Notes: generated by a model from the letters alone, not told the origin. A stretch of 57,558 bases of DNA from Paracidovorax wautersii (GCA_009912175.1 WNDQ01000025.1:1-57558), one strand, 5' to 3'; counted from the first letter of the stretch, positions 37,017-47,738 are shown. Numbers and translations are program-made.

Positions 37017-37841
37017 GCGAGCGCCTCCGGTGCCGGGGCGATGCCCGCGCGCGCCGTGCCATTGCGCTGCGTCCAGGTGCGCAGGAATGCGCGCAGCCGC
37101 TCGGAGGCCGGGGCATGGAACAGTTGCGCGGGCGTGCCCGATTCGACCACCCGCCCGGCTTCCATGAAGACCACACGATCGGAGACGCGTGCGGCAAAGC
37201 CCATCTCGTGGGTGACCATGACCATGGTCATGCCATCGCCGGCCAGTGAGAGGATGACGGACAACACTTCGTCGACCAGTTCCGGGTCCAGCGCCGAGGT
37301 GGGTTCGTCCAGCAGCATGGCCAGGGGCCGCACCGCCAGCGCGCGCGATGCCCACCCGCTGCTGCTGGCCACCGCTCAGTTGTTGGGGATAGGCCTGTGC
37401 CTTGGCGGCCAGGCCCACCCGCTCCAGGGCCTCCATGGCGCGGGCCTCGGCCTTGTCGCGCGCCAGGCGCTGGGTTACGGTCAGGGGCAGGCAGACGTTG
37501 TCGAGCACGCGCAGGTGCGGCCACAGGTTGAACTGCTGGAACACCATGGCCAGCGGTGCCCGCACTTCCGCGATGCTGCGTTCGCTCGCCGGCGTCCTGC
37601 GTCCGTCGGGCGCCGTGTCGTAGCCCAGCAGGGCGCCGCGCACGCGCACCTCGCCTTCCTCATAACGTTCGAGCAGATTCATGCAGCGCAGCGCCGTGGT
37701 TTTGCCCGAGCCCGACGGTCCGATCAGGCTGACCACTTCGCCGGGCATGACTTCCAGGTTGAAATCGTGCAGAACCTGGTGCGCGCCGTAACGTTTGCCC
37801 ACGCCGTGCATGGCGATCATGGGGATGGGGGCTTTTTCCAT
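37013..37841 (-). pseudogene. ABC transporter ATP-binding protein, GlnQ-like, with frameshift
   Basis: The N-terminal part, beginning MEKAPIPMIAMHGVGKRYG, has Walker A GPSGSGKTT, the Q-loop MVFQQFNLWPHLRVL and the signature [14 protein letters not shown]. It then runs out of frame. The rest ([37 protein letters not shown], to PAPEALA) continues in another frame and ends at 37013 exactly where the amidase starts. The break lies in a GC dinucleotide run at 37339-37347; one GC pair less than needed for ATC-GCG-CGC-GCG-CTG. Without Walker B the first half cannot work. Either a slippage mutation or a sequencing error explains this. Confidence 0.85.
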
Positions 37842-37842
37842 C

Positions 37843-38502
37843 TCAAGTCCTTGCGGAGGCGGTGGCATGACAGGCCTTTTCGGTCAGGCGGCCCAGGCGG
37901 CTCAAGGCCACGGCCATGAGCCAGTAGATGAGGCCGAGCAGCAGGTAAGGCTCGACATAGGAGAAGGTTTCGGCGACCACGGTGCCGGCCGTCATGGTCA
38001 GTTCCGGCACGGTGATGATGGAGGCCACCGAGGATTCCTTGAGCACCAGGATGAGCTGGTTGGTCACCATGGGCAGTGCCAGCCGCAGGGCCTGCGGCGC
38101 CTGGATGTGCCGCAGGATCTGCAGCCGCGTCAGCCCGAACACCCGTGCCGCCTCGATCTGCCCGGCGGGAATGCTCTGCCAGCTGGCGCGGAAGATCTCG
38201 GCGAAATACGCGCTGGCATACACCCCCAGGCCGATCACGGTCGCCGCGATCGGTGTGAAGGTGATGCCGACCTGCGGCAGGCCGTAGTACAGGATGAAAA
38301 GCTGGATCAGGAATGGCGTGCCCCGGATGAGTCCGATGAAGGCGCCATACAGCGGGCGCACGCCTGCCCAGAATTCGCGGCAGACGTTGAGCGCGAAGCC
38401 GCCCAGCAGGCCCAGCAGGGCCGCGCCGGCGGAGACCAGCAGCGTCAACGCCGCGGCCCGGGCAAAGGCCGGTGCGATCTGTGCCAGCAGATTCCAGTCC
38501 AT
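37843..38502 (-). CDS. Amino-acid-type ABC transporter permease
   Basis: A 219-residue inner-membrane permease beginning MDWNLLAQIAPAFARAAALT, with about five membrane segments. The signature loop is IEAARVFGLTRLQILRHIQAPQALRLALPM. It forms a pair with the permease encoded just upstream (38507-39160, four bases between them), giving the heterodimer usual for glutamine/histidine-type importers. It ends one base before the start of the frameshifted ATPase gene. Confidence 0.88.
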   Translation of the reverse strand: MDWNLLAQIAPAFARAAALTLLVSAGAALLGLLGGFALNVCREFWAGVRPLYGAFIGLIRGTPFLIQLFILYYGLPQVGITFTPIAATVIGLGVYASAYFAEIFRASWQSIPAGQIEAARVFGLTRLQILRHIQAPQALRLALPMVTNQLILVLKESSVASIITVPELTMTAGTVVAETFSYVEPYLLLGLIYWLMAVALSRLGRLTEKACHATASART

Positions 38503-38506
38503 GGGT

Positions 38507-39160
38507 TTACCTCGGGAGGACGGGTTGGCGGGCGCAGCGGCGCCCGGCCCACGCGACGGCGGTGGTCAGCAGCAGATAGGCCAGCGCCACGCACAGGTAG
38601 ACCTCCAGCGGCCGGTAGGTCGTGGCCGTCAACTGCCGGCCCACGCGCATCAGATCCGTGATGGCGATCACCGAAATCACCGCCGACCCCTTGATGATGT
38701 CGATCGATTCCGAGACCAGTGCCGGCAGCGTCAGCCGGATCACCTGCGGCAGCTGGATATGCCGGAAGATCTGGTTGCGGTCGAGGCCGAAGACTTGTGC
38801 CGCCTCGATTTGGCCGGAGGGAATCGCCTGGAAGCCGGCGCGCAGGATCTCGCTTTGGAAGGCGGCCGAATTCATCGCCAGCACGCCGATGGCCGCCAGC
38901 CACGGGTCCAGATCGAGCCCGATCTGGCTGGGCAGGTAGAACAGCATCAGGATCTGCACCAGCAGCGGCGTGCCCCGAAAGAAGCTGACATACACACCGA
39001 CCAGCACGGATCCCAGGGCGGCCAGGCGCGTGCGCGCCAGATGCAGCAGGCAAGCCAGCGCAAAGCCCAGCAAGATGGCCGTGGCCGACAGGCCCGCCGT
39101 GACCAGCAGGCCCGAGGCCAGCGGGTCCAGGTAGGTGTAGAGGCGGTGCACGAATGTCAT
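38507..39160 (-). CDS. Amino-acid-type ABC transporter permease
   Basis: A 217-residue inner-membrane permease beginning MTFVHRLYTYLDPLASGLLV. The loop IEAAQVFGLDRNQIFRHIQLPQVIRLTLPA contains the EAA-type contact with the ATPase. About five membrane segments. It lies 31 bases after the binding-protein gene and is the first permease of the nitrogen operon. Confidence 0.88.
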   Translation of the reverse strand: MTFVHRLYTYLDPLASGLLVTAGLSATAILLGFALACLLHLARTRLAALGSVLVGVYVSFFRGTPLLVQILMLFYLPSQIGLDLDPWLAAIGVLAMNSAAFQSEILRAGFQAIPSGQIEAAQVFGLDRNQIFRHIQLPQVIRLTLPALVSESIDIIKGSAVISVIAITDLMRVGRQLTATTYRPLEVYLCVALAYLLLTTAVAWAGRRCARQPVLPR

Positions 39161-39191
39161 GGCGGCTTGTCGCGGGGGGCTCGCGGGTGTG

Positions 39192-40043
39192 TCACATCTC
39201 GGGCTTGGGCAGGTGGTCGGCCGGCACCTGCATCGCGAAGCCGAACCACTTCTGCTGCAGCTGGCTCATTTGTCCACTGGCGTTGGCCTTGCCGATGCCG
39301 TCGCTGAAGAGCTTGACGAGGCTCGCGCTGTCCGCGTCCTTGCGGCCGACCCAGGCGTAATAGGTCTTGGGGCCGATGGCGGGCTGCACCACGGCGAAGG
39401 TGTCCGCACGCGCCTTGACCAGCGGCCCGAGGTTGGAGAGCGACTGCGTCACGGCATCGAGGCGGCCGGCCGCCAGATCCGCATAGGCCTCGTCGAACGA
39501 GGTGTATTCGCGGATCTCCCGCAGGCCGGGCTTGCCCTCGGCCTTGAGTTTGCGGTCGAAGTCGCGGGCGACCTGGAGTTGCGCGGAGCCGGCCTGCGAG
39601 CCCACGGTCTTGCCGCTGAGGTCGTCCGGCTTGGCCAGCGCGGCGTTGTCGCGGCGCTTGAGGATGGCCACCGTGGCTTCGGCAATTGGCACGGTGAATG
39701 CGAACTTGTCGTCGCGCTCCTTGGTCACGGTGACCGACGTCACGATGAAATCGAACTTCTTGGCCGCCAGCCCCGGCAGGATGGCCTGGAATGGCACGTC
39801 CTTGCGCACGGCCTTGACGCCGGGCAGGTCGTGCATGACGAGTTCGAGCAGGTCGGTGCTGTAGCCGACGATCTTGCCGTTCTCGATGAATTCGAACGGC
39901 GCGAACTGAGCTTCCGTGCCCAGGTTGAGGACCTTCTGTGCCTTGACCTTGTCCAAGAGGTCTGCCGCGCTGGCACAGCCCAGGGCCATGCCGAGAAACA
40001 GACCGACTGCCGCTTGCGCCAGCGTGCGCTTGTCCATGTACAT
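39192..40043 (-). CDS. ABC transporter substrate-binding protein, amino-acid type (family 3)
   Basis: A 283-residue periplasmic binding protein. It begins MYMDKRTLAQAAVGLFLGMALGC and could be either a lipoprotein (Cys in LGC) or cleaved at CASA-ADL. The mature part has NLGTEAQFAPFEFIENGKIVG, LGPLVKARADTFAVVQPAIG and LFSDGIGKANASGQMSQLQQ, typical of polar-amino-acid binding proteins. It heads the leftward operon that also encodes a carbamoylase-type amidase and a ureohydrolase, so the ligand may be a ureido or guanidino amino compound. A palindrome lies about 50 bases upstream. Confidence 0.87.
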   Translation of the reverse strand: MYMDKRTLAQAAVGLFLGMALGCASAADLLDKVKAQKVLNLGTEAQFAPFEFIENGKIVGYSTDLLELVMHDLPGVKAVRKDVPFQAILPGLAAKKFDFIVTSVTVTKERDDKFAFTVPIAEATVAILKRRDNAALAKPDDLSGKTVGSQAGSAQLQVARDFDRKLKAEGKPGLREIREYTSFDEAYADLAAGRLDAVTQSLSNLGPLVKARADTFAVVQPAIGPKTYYAWVGRKDADSASLVKLFSDGIGKANASGQMSQLQQKWFGFAMQVPADHLPKPEM

Positions 40044-40432
40044 ACGGAGATTCCTTTGCCAGGTGGAAATTCAAAAGACATTCAATTTATTCAAGTAACT
40101 TGAATGTGATGAATCAAGCATGAAGCATGCCAACCAGATGGCGTGGGGCTGTACCGTGTGGCCATGCCCTCGGCCCGGCGTATGTCACCGCTGGGCACGA
40201 AAATCGTGCGAGAACACCTGTGCAGGGACGCGATGGCGCGTGGGGCCGCACCAACGTGGCGTCAGCGGGCCTGAGCCTTCAGGCTGGCTGAGGGCGGCTT
40301 CGCCGAAGCAGGATGGAGGGGTGATGACGGCGGTCTGGCGGTGTCCGCGTCATGGATGTACCGATCCGCGGGCGGCCGCAGGCCCGCTGGTGGGGCGCGC
40401 GCCCGAACCCCGGGGGGCTCGCCGCGCCGGTT
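40044..40432. other. Intergenic region upstream of the nitrogen operon
   Basis: No gene is supported. It holds the palindrome at 40090-40106 and a perfect hairpin GCCTGA-GCCT-TCAGGC at about 40270-40285. The remaining GC-rich DNA shows nothing I recognise. The operon promoter should lie between 40044 and about 40110, where the DNA is AT-rich. Confidence 0.6.
40090..40106. promoter_or_regulatory. 17-bp perfect palindrome, operator candidate of the nitrogen operon
   Basis: ATTCAAGT-A-ACTTGAAT lies 47 bases upstream of the binding-protein start codon, in AT-rich DNA. One of the two nearby XRE-cupin regulators, most simply the one encoded in the same operon (34363-34908), is the likely binder. 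It differs in sequence from the palindrome at 33132, which fits two separate regulators. Confidence 0.6.
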
Positions 40433-41920
<1,488 letters not shown>

Positions 41921-41981
41921 GGGGGATTTCCTGGGCTGAACGCCTATTGTGCGCCCGCCGCTGGCGCGCGGCGGGATGGGG

Positions 41982-42623
41982 TCAGTCCACAAAGTCGGGC
42001 TGGCGCTGCGGCTCGGCCGCCACGAAGGCGGGATGACTGCTGGCGTGTTCCCAGGCCTGCAGGACGCGGGGGTAGGCGCCCAGGTCGCAGCCCATGCGCA
42101 ATGCGTTGGCAACCTGCGGCACCAGACAGACGTCGGCCAGCGTGGGCTGCTCGCCAAAGCACCAGCCGTGTGTGCCGCCGTGCCGCGCCAGCAGTACCTC
42201 GGCTGCCTGGAAGCCTTCGTTGACCCAGTGGCGGTACCAGGCGTCCTTCTGCGCGGCCGACAGCCCCAGTTCCTGCTGCAGATACTTGAGGATGCGCAGG
42301 TTGTTGACCGGGTGCATGTCGCAGGCGATCACCCTGGCCAGTTCGAGCACGCGCGCCCGCGCCAGGGGCTCCAGCGGGATCAGGCGCGGCAGCGGCGCGC
42401 GCTGGTCGAGGTAGTCGATGATGGCCAGCGACTGGCTCAGCGTGAAGTCGCCGTCGACCAGCAGCGGCACGGCCCGCGAGGGGTTGAGCGCGGTGTAGCC
42501 GGGCGCGCGTTGCGCGCCGCCACGGATGTCGATGCCGTGGTAGTCGGTGGACAGGCCCTTGAGGGCCAGCGCGATGCGCACGCGGTAGGAGGTGGAGCTG
42601 TTGAAGAAGCTGTAGAGCTGCAA
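41982..42623 (-). CDS. nagL: Maleylpyruvate isomerase, glutathione S-transferase (zeta) family
   Basis: Glutathione-dependent isomerase turning maleylpyruvate into fumarylpyruvate in the gentisate pathway. The zeta-GST N-terminal motif is LYSFFNSSTSYRVRIALALK, with NPSRAVPLLVDGDFTLSQSL later. I start at the TTG at 42623: it is preceded at the right distance by GGAGG and followed at once by QLYSFFNSS, whereas a longer frame adds residues with no similarity. The length is 213 residues, normal for the family. Its place after a fumarylpyruvate hydrolase and a gentisate dioxygenase makes maleylpyruvate rather than maleylacetoacetate the likely substrate. Confidence 0.87.
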   Translation of the reverse strand: MQLYSFFNSSTSYRVRIALALKGLSTDYHGIDIRGGAQRAPGYTALNPSRAVPLLVDGDFTLSQSLAIIDYLDQRAPLPRLIPLEPLARARVLELARVIACDMHPVNNLRILKYLQQELGLSAAQKDAWYRHWVNEGFQAAEVLLARHGGTHGWCFGEQPTLADVCLVPQVANALRMGCDLGAYPRVLQAWEHASSHPAFVAAEPQRQPDFVD

Positions 42624-42636
42624 GACGGCCTCCGGC

Positions 42637-43335
42637 TCAGACCACGTGCGCGTGCAGTTCGCCCAGGCCGTCGATGCCCACGGCAATGCGGTCGCCGCGC
42701 GCGACGGCGCCCACGCCCTCGGGCGTGCCGGTGTAGATCAGGTCGCCGGCCTCGAGCCGGAAGTAGGTCGACAGGTCAGCGATGGTCTCGGCCACCGACC
42801 AGATCAGATGGGCGATGTCGCTGCGCTGGCGGTCCTGGCCGTTGACGGTGAGCCAGATGCCGGCCTGCGTGGGGTGGCCGATCTCGCTGGCGCGGTGCAG
42901 CGGACCGATCGGGGCGGAGGCGTCGAAGGACTTGCCGACCTCCCACGGGCGGCCGGCCTTGCGCAACTCCATCTGGCGGTCGCGGCGCGTCATGTCCAGG
43001 CCAACGGCATAGGCCCAGGCATGGTCGAGGGCGCGGGCGAGCGGAATGTTGCTGCCGCCCTGGCCAATGGCGACCACCAGTTCGGCCTCGTAGTGGAAGT
43101 CGTCGGTGCGTGCCGGGTAGGGCAGCGCCAGGGTCTGGCCGTCGGCCACAGGGATGACCGCATCGGCGGGTTTGCAGAAGAAAAAGGGCAGTTCACGGTC
43201 GGGGTCGGTGCCCATCTCGCGCGCATGCGCGGCGTAGTTGCGGCCGACGCAATAGACGCGCCGCACGGCGAACTGGTCCGGGCTGTGGGCGACCGGCAGG
43301 GCCACGGGGGCGGGTGGGGCGAATACGAATGCCAT
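42637..43335 (-). CDS. nagK: Fumarylpyruvate hydrolase, FAH family
   Basis: A 232-residue enzyme that splits fumarylpyruvate into fumarate and pyruvate, the last step of the gentisate route. Family motifs include VYCVGRNYAAHAREMG, FFFCKPADAVIP, DFHYEAELVVAIG (acidic metal ligands) and GDLIYTGTPEGVGAVARGD. It starts MAFVFAPPAPVALP and lies between the gentisate dioxygenase gene (47 bases) and nagL (13 bases) in the operon. Confidence 0.9.
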   Translation of the reverse strand: MAFVFAPPAPVALPVAHSPDQFAVRRVYCVGRNYAAHAREMGTDPDRELPFFFCKPADAVIPVADGQTLALPYPARTDDFHYEAELVVAIGQGGSNIPLARALDHAWAYAVGLDMTRRDRQMELRKAGRPWEVGKSFDASAPIGPLHRASEIGHPTQAGIWLTVNGQDRQRSDIAHLIWSVAETIADLSTYFRLEAGDLIYTGTPEGVGAVARGDRIAVGIDGLGELHAHVV

Positions 43336-43382
43336 GGAGGGATCTTTCAGGAGTCAGGCCCGGGAACGGGCGGGAAATCGGA

Positions 43383-44453
43383 TCAGATGCGTTCTTCGCG
43401 CAGCAGGCCCAGCGCGGCTTGCACGGGGCGGTCGGAGTAGCTGAACAGCACGGCGTCCTGCGCGGCGTCCAGGCGCACCGGGGCCCAGGCGGGCGCGACG
43501 AAGAGGTCGCGCGGACCGAAGGCGAAGGTCTGCTCGCCTATGTGCGCGCTGCCGTGGCCTTCGACCACGCTGAAGACGGTGGCGTCCGTGCTGCGGTAGG
43601 TGCGGCCATGGAAGCCGGCCGGCAGCAGCTGCATGAAGGTCGCCATGGTCGGCATGGGCCAGCCGCCCGTGGCCGGGTTGACGTAGCGCAGCTTGACGCC
43701 GTCCCAGTCGTCGATTTCATCGTCGCGGCGCAAGCGCTCCAGCGCCTCGCGGCTGCGCTCGTAGGGGTAGGAGAACAGCGGCGAGGCGGTCGCATCCGAG
43801 GTCGCGCGGTGGCGCACCGGGGCCATGTTGTGGCCGAAGCGCGCGAAGCTGCTGCCCTCGGGGCGCGTGATGGCCTGCTCGGCCGTGCCGCCGTTCTCGG
43901 CAAAGCCCGCGTCCAGGTGGGCGATCAGGGGAATGTCGAGGCCGTCGAGCCAGATCACGGGCTCGCCGCCCTTGGCTTCGGCCGGGTTGCCGTGGTCATG
44001 CCAGGTCCACGACGGCGTGATGATGAAGTCGCCCGGCTGCATGGTGGTGCGCTCGCCGTTGACCGCGGTGTAGGCCCCGCGTCCCTCGACGATGAAGCGC
44101 AGCGCCGACTGCGTGTGGCGGTGGCTGGGGGCGACTTCTCCCGGCAGGATGAGCTGCAGGCCCGCGTACAGCGTCGAGGTGATGCTGGCCTGCCCCGGCA
44201 GGCCGGGGTTTTCGAGGATGAGCACGCGCCGCACGGCCTCCTCGGCGCTGATCAGCGCGCCGGCCTGCAGCACCAGTGGCCGCAGTTGCGCGTAGCGCCA
44301 GAAGGCCGCCACGGCCTTGGGCCGCGGCTGCGGCGGCACCAGGCTGTGCAGCGACTCCCACAGCGGCGCCAGGCCCTGTTGGGCAATGTCGTCGTAGTAG
44401 GCCTGGCGCTCGGCGCGCGGGGCGGGCGGGCGGGCCTGAGCCTTCGAATCCAT
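43383..44453 (-). CDS. nagI: Gentisate 1,2-dioxygenase
   Basis: Non-haem Fe(II) bicupin dioxygenase opening the gentisate ring to maleylpyruvate. From the ATG at 44453 ([20 protein letters not shown]) it has 356 residues. The first cupin carries [20 protein letters not shown] and WTWHDHGNP, giving the three iron-binding histidines. The second cupin has [20 protein letters not shown] and [12 protein letters not shown]. The sequence is typical of the NagI/GtdA group. It is preceded by a 161-base gap that contains a NagR-like half-site. Confidence 0.92.
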   Translation of the reverse strand: MDSKAQARPPAPRAERQAYYDDIAQQGLAPLWESLHSLVPPQPRPKAVAAFWRYAQLRPLVLQAGALISAEEAVRRVLILENPGLPGQASITSTLYAGLQLILPGEVAPSHRHTQSALRFIVEGRGAYTAVNGERTTMQPGDFIITPSWTWHDHGNPAEAKGGEPVIWLDGLDIPLIAHLDAGFAENGGTAEQAITRPEGSSFARFGHNMAPVRHRATSDATASPLFSYPYERSREALERLRRDDEIDDWDGVKLRYVNPATGGWPMPTMATFMQLLPAGFHGRTYRSTDATVFSVVEGHGSAHIGEQTFAFGPRDLFVAPAWAPVRLDAAQDAVLFSYSDRPVQAALGLLREERI

Positions 44454-44614
44454 GGTTGTGTCTCCTATGTGTGTCCTGATATGCCTGTGGGTGCCTTCCC
44501 CATGGACTTCCACGCGCGGCATCCCTGAATCGATGAGTGAGGATGCAATGGTCCGCGCAAGACGGCATTCACGCCATCATGTTTTGGGTCGACGGATATC
44601 GGTGCTGGTATGGG
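44454..44614. promoter_or_regulatory. Gap between nagAb and nagI with a NagR/NahR-like half-site
   Basis: This is the only sizeable gap in the nag operon (161 bases). At 44567-44580 it reads ATTCACGCCATCAT, whose first eight bases equal the start of the described NahR/NagR site (ATTCACGCTNNTGAT). The second half does not match well. It may hold an internal promoter for nagIKL. A single half-site can occur by chance. Confidence 0.35.
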
Positions 44615-44938
44615 TCACATGAGCTTGAGGTAGACCCGGCCGTGTGCGACGCGGACTGGGTAGACGTGCACGCCCTCGGTCAGCGGCGCGCACAGGGCGC
44701 GGCCGTCGCGCACGTCGAACCTGCCCTGGTGCAGCGGGCACTCGATCTCGTGGCCTTCGAGGAAACCGTCGCACAGCCGCGCGCTGCCGTGGGTGCAGAG
44801 GTTGTCGCTGGCGTAGACCTCGCCGTCCACGGTATAGAGGGCCACGTCGCGGCCGTTCACGTTCATGCCCACGACGTCGTCGTCGGGCAACTGGTCGCGC
44901 GCGATGACCTCGGTCCATTCGGTTTCGATGTCCTGCAT
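44615..44938 (-). CDS. nagAb: Rieske [2Fe-2S] ferredoxin of the salicylate 5-hydroxylase
   Basis: A 107-residue Rieske ferredoxin. The cluster ligands are in [11 protein letters not shown] and [13 protein letters not shown]. It carries electrons from the reductase (NagAa) to the oxygenase (NagGH). It starts [18 protein letters not shown] and lies nine bases after nagH, the usual order of nag operons. Confidence 0.9.
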   Translation of the reverse strand: MQDIETEWTEVIARDQLPDDDVVGMNVNGRDVALYTVDGEVYASDNLCTHGSARLCDGFLEGHEIECPLHQGRFDVRDGRALCAPLTEGVHVYPVRVAHGRVYLKLM

Positions 44939-44947
44939 GGCGTGTCC

Positions 44948-45433
44948 TCAGATCGGGTAGATGATGGAGTTCGGGATCATTTCGCTGTCGTAGATGCACT
45001 GCCGCGACGCAAAGCGCAGCCCGGCGGGCGTGCGCACGACGACGTCGAGGTAGTGCCCCACGTTGAACACGGTGGACGGCTGCGAGAGCTTGGTGCGCAG
45101 CACCGCGTAGTTGGCTTCGCATTCCCAGCGGCCGTCGCCGGCCTGGCGCACCCGCGGCGCGCTGACCACGTGGCGCTGGTAGTAGGGGTCGTGGAACAGC
45201 GTCTCGCGGATGCCGTAGACGCGGTCCCTGAGCATGCCCTTGCTGTCGAAGGACAGCGTGGCCAGCGGCAGGCCGCGTTCGTGGTTCTCGCGTGGCTGCA
45301 GGCGGTAGACGCCGTCGTCGGTGAAGAAGTCGGGCCAGCGCTCCCATTGCGCCGCGTCGAGCGCGGCGGCGTAGTCGGCATAGAGCTGCTGCAGGGCGAG
45401 GTAGTCGCCGAAGGTGATCGATTCAGTGCTCAT
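44948..45433 (-). CDS. nagH: Salicylate 5-hydroxylase, small (beta) subunit
   Basis: A 161-residue beta subunit of a ring-hydroxylating oxygenase (SnoaL/NTF2-like fold), starting [24 protein letters not shown]-like and [20 protein letters not shown] stretches are typical. It has a structural role and pairs with NagG, whose gene ends five bases upstream. In Ralstonia sp. U2 NagGH hydroxylates salicylate to gentisate; the gene order here is the same. Confidence 0.88.
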   Translation of the reverse strand: MSTESITFGDYLALQQLYADYAAALDAAQWERWPDFFTDDGVYRLQPRENHERGLPLATLSFDSKGMLRDRVYGIRETLFHDPYYQRHVVSAPRVRQAGDGRWECEANYAVLRTKLSQPSTVFNVGHYLDVVVRTPAGLRFASRQCIYDSEMIPNSIIYPI

Positions 45434-45438
45434 GGTGC

Positions 45439-46704
45439 TCAGTCCTCCTGCTCCATCACGCGGCGCCAGTATTCGTACATGCCCCGGATCAGCGTTTCCG
45501 TGACCATGTGGTCGGTGTCGCCGATTTCGCGGCCGCCCAGCTCGACCAGCGCGCGGTGGAAGGGCTTTTGCTCGAAGCCTTCTTGCGAGAACTCGATGAC
45601 TTCGCCGTCGTCGGCCGACACGAAGCCGGCCGGGCCGAAGAGGTTGGCCTGCAGCAGGCGGCGGCGCGTCATGGCCTCGTCGTCGTCCTCGAAGCCGAAG
45701 TGGGTCCACACGAAGTCGAAGGCGTCGTGGCCCACGGGCTGGATGTGGCGCGTGGAGACGCTGTTGACCTGCTGCTGCAGGATCACGCTGGGAAACAGCG
45801 TGGTCATGACCGCCGTGGGGCCGCCCCACCAGGGCTCGGGCACGATGTCCAGAAAACGCGCGTCCTCCAGCTGCATGCCGGCCTTGAAGCTGGAAACGTT
45901 GGAGACATCGGATTGTTTCTTGGCCTCGCCCCGCGTGGAGATCATGGCGGCGTGGCGGTGGTGCGCATCCATCTTCAACTCAGACTTGTTGTCGGCGCGC
46001 CAGAGGCCGAAGGTCACGAACCAGGTGTGCAGCAGGCCCGGGTGGTAGGGGTCCTTGATGTTTTCCTGCATCAGCTTCCAGTTGCCCGGAATGCGCTGGC
46101 GGTTGTAGCCCAGGATCTTGAGCCGGCGGCCGTCGAAGAGGCGGTCGAAGTAATGCAGGATCTCGGGGCCCATGAAGTCTTCGAACGATTCGACATCCGG
46201 GTCGAACGAGGCGAACACCACGCCGCCGCGCGTGGCCACCTTCAGCCGTGTCAGGCCATGGTCTTCGAGCTTGAAGTCCGCCGGCATGCCGCCGCGCACC
46301 TGGCCGTCCTGCTTGACGCCGCGGCGAAAGGGCACGCCCTGCAGCCCGCCGTCGAGCCGGTAGCTCCACTGGTGGTAGGGGCAGACGAACTCCTTGCGGT
46401 TGCCGTGGCGTTCACGGCAAAAGCGCATGCCGCGATGCGCACACACGTTCTCGACCACATGCAGTTGCAGGTCCTCGCCGCGCACCAGGATGACCGAGCG
46501 CTCGCCGATGGCCGTGCGCTTGAAGTCGCCGGGGTTGGGAACCTCCGCTTCCAGGCCCACGTAGCACCAGTGGCCGCGGTAGAAAAAACGCTCGAGCTCC
46601 TTGCGGTAGAGCGCTTCGCTGGTGTAGGCCAGGAAGGGCACGCGGCTCGTGCCCGGCGTCTCCCAGGCCGGCCGGATGGGGAACACCGGATGGGGATGGG
46701 TCAT
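45439..46704 (-). CDS. nagG: Salicylate 5-hydroxylase, large (alpha) oxygenase subunit
   Basis: Catalytic subunit of 421 residues. The N-terminal Rieske centre has [15 protein letters not shown] and [14 protein letters not shown]. The mononuclear iron site is visible as [16 protein letters not shown], which supplies the Asp-bridge and two histidines; the third ligand Asp is expected near the C-terminal third. It starts [18 protein letters not shown]. Product gentisate would be used by NagI three genes further on. The substrate could be another hydroxybenzoate, but the full set Aa-G-H-Ab-I-K-L strongly favours salicylate. Confidence 0.9.
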   Translation of the reverse strand: MTHPHPVFPIRPAWETPGTSRVPFLAYTSEALYRKELERFFYRGHWCYVGLEAEVPNPGDFKRTAIGERSVILVRGEDLQLHVVENVCAHRGMRFCRERHGNRKEFVCPYHQWSYRLDGGLQGVPFRRGVKQDGQVRGGMPADFKLEDHGLTRLKVATRGGVVFASFDPDVESFEDFMGPEILHYFDRLFDGRRLKILGYNRQRIPGNWKLMQENIKDPYHPGLLHTWFVTFGLWRADNKSELKMDAHHRHAAMISTRGEAKKQSDVSNVSSFKAGMQLEDARFLDIVPEPWWGGPTAVMTTLFPSVILQQQVNSVSTRHIQPVGHDAFDFVWTHFGFEDDDEAMTRRRLLQANLFGPAGFVSADDGEVIEFSQEGFEQKPFHRALVELGGREIGDTDHMVTETLIRGMYEYWRRVMEQED

Positions 46705-46748
46705 GGCGAGTCTCCTTGTCGTGGGTTCGTGAGGGAAAGGGCGGGCGC

Positions 46749-47738
46749 TCAGGCCAGCACGCCGGGGTAGAACGCGTCGGCGTGGATGTGGGCGGGGGCC
46801 ATGCCGCGCTGGCGGGCCAGCAGCGACGCGGCCTCGACCATGGGCGGCGAGCCGCACAGGTAGGCGCGCCAGCCGCCAAGATCGGGCCAGTCCTGCGCGA
46901 TGGCATCGGTCACCAGCCCCGTGCGCTGGCCCGCGGCGGGCGCATCCGAGGCCACGACCGCGTGGACCTGCAGGTTGGCGTGGTCCCGCTGCAAGGCCTG
47001 CAGCCAGGCCATGCCGTAGATGTCGCGCGGCGAGCGTGCGCCGCAGTAGACGTGGATGGGGTTGCGCATGCTGCCTTCGAGTGCGCCGCGCACGATGGCC
47101 AGAATGGGCGCCAGCCCCGTGCCACCGGCCACGCACAGCATGGGGCCGGTGTGTTTGCGGCGCAGATAGGCCGATCCGAGCGGGCCGCTCACGCGCACGG
47201 CGTCGCCCACCGCCAGCGCCTGCGCGATGTGGCCCGTGACACGGCCGCCCGCGACCAGGCGCACGTGGAATTCGAGCGCATCGTCGCCCGGCAGGCCTGC
47301 CATCGAATAGGGTCGCGCGAGCGTGGGGCCGAACTGCAGGTTGGCGTACTGGCCGGGCGAGAAATCCAGCGGCCTGGTGCTGGTCAGGCGCAGGCGGCGA
47401 ATGTCGTGCGTGAGGGGCTCGATGCTCGCCACCGTGGCCTTGAGCACGCGCGCCGGGTGCACCACCACCTCGTCGGGCTCGGGGATCTCGATCGTGCAGG
47501 ATGTGCCGAGCACGGTCTGGCAGGCCAGCACGGTGGCTTCCTCGCCGTCCTGCGGGCGGCGCATCTCGCGCCCGGTGTCGAGCACGTCGCCCGCCAGAAC
47601 CTTGCAGCGGCAGGTGCCGCAGCGCCCGGCCATGCAGCTGTAGGACACGGGAATCTGGTGTTCGCGCAGCACCTCCAGCAGGTTGGCGCCGGGCGAAATG
47701 GACAGTACGCGGTCGAGCGGCTGGATGCGCAGTTCCAT
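46749..47738 (-). CDS. nagAa: Ferredoxin reductase of the salicylate 5-hydroxylase
   Basis: A 329-residue reductase passing electrons from NAD(P)H to the Rieske ferredoxin. An N-terminal plant-type [2Fe-2S] domain has CMAGRCGTCRCKVLAG and CQTVLGTSC. An FAD domain follows (RPYSMAGLPGDDALEFHVRL) and then a NAD(P) domain (LCVAGGTGLAPILAIVRG, YLCGSPPMVEAA). The start MELRIQPLDRVLSISPGANL at 47738 matches the usual NagAa/NahAa start, though an in-frame ATG upstream exists. It is the first gene of the operon, divergent from the nagR-like gene. Confidence 0.88.
   Translation of the reverse strand: MELRIQPLDRVLSISPGANLLEVLREHQIPVSYSCMAGRCGTCRCKVLAGDVLDTGREMRRPQDGEEATVLACQTVLGTSCTIEIPEPDEVVVHPARVLKATVASIEPLTHDIRRLRLTSTRPLDFSPGQYANLQFGPTLARPYSMAGLPGDDALEFHVRLVAGGRVTGHIAQALAVGDAVRVSGPLGSAYLRRKHTGPMLCVAGGTGLAPILAIVRGALEGSMRNPIHVYCGARSPRDIYGMAWLQALQRDHANLQVHAVVASDAPAAGQRTGLVTDAIAQDWPDLGGWRAYLCGSPPMVEAASLLARQRGMAPAHIHADAFYPGVLA

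Noticed and set aside
35748-37868. A natural ATPase-amidase fusion protein
   Set aside because: The stretch between the two parts is an out-of-frame reading of a normal ATPase C-terminal half, so the 706-codon frame is a frameshift product and not a designed fusion.
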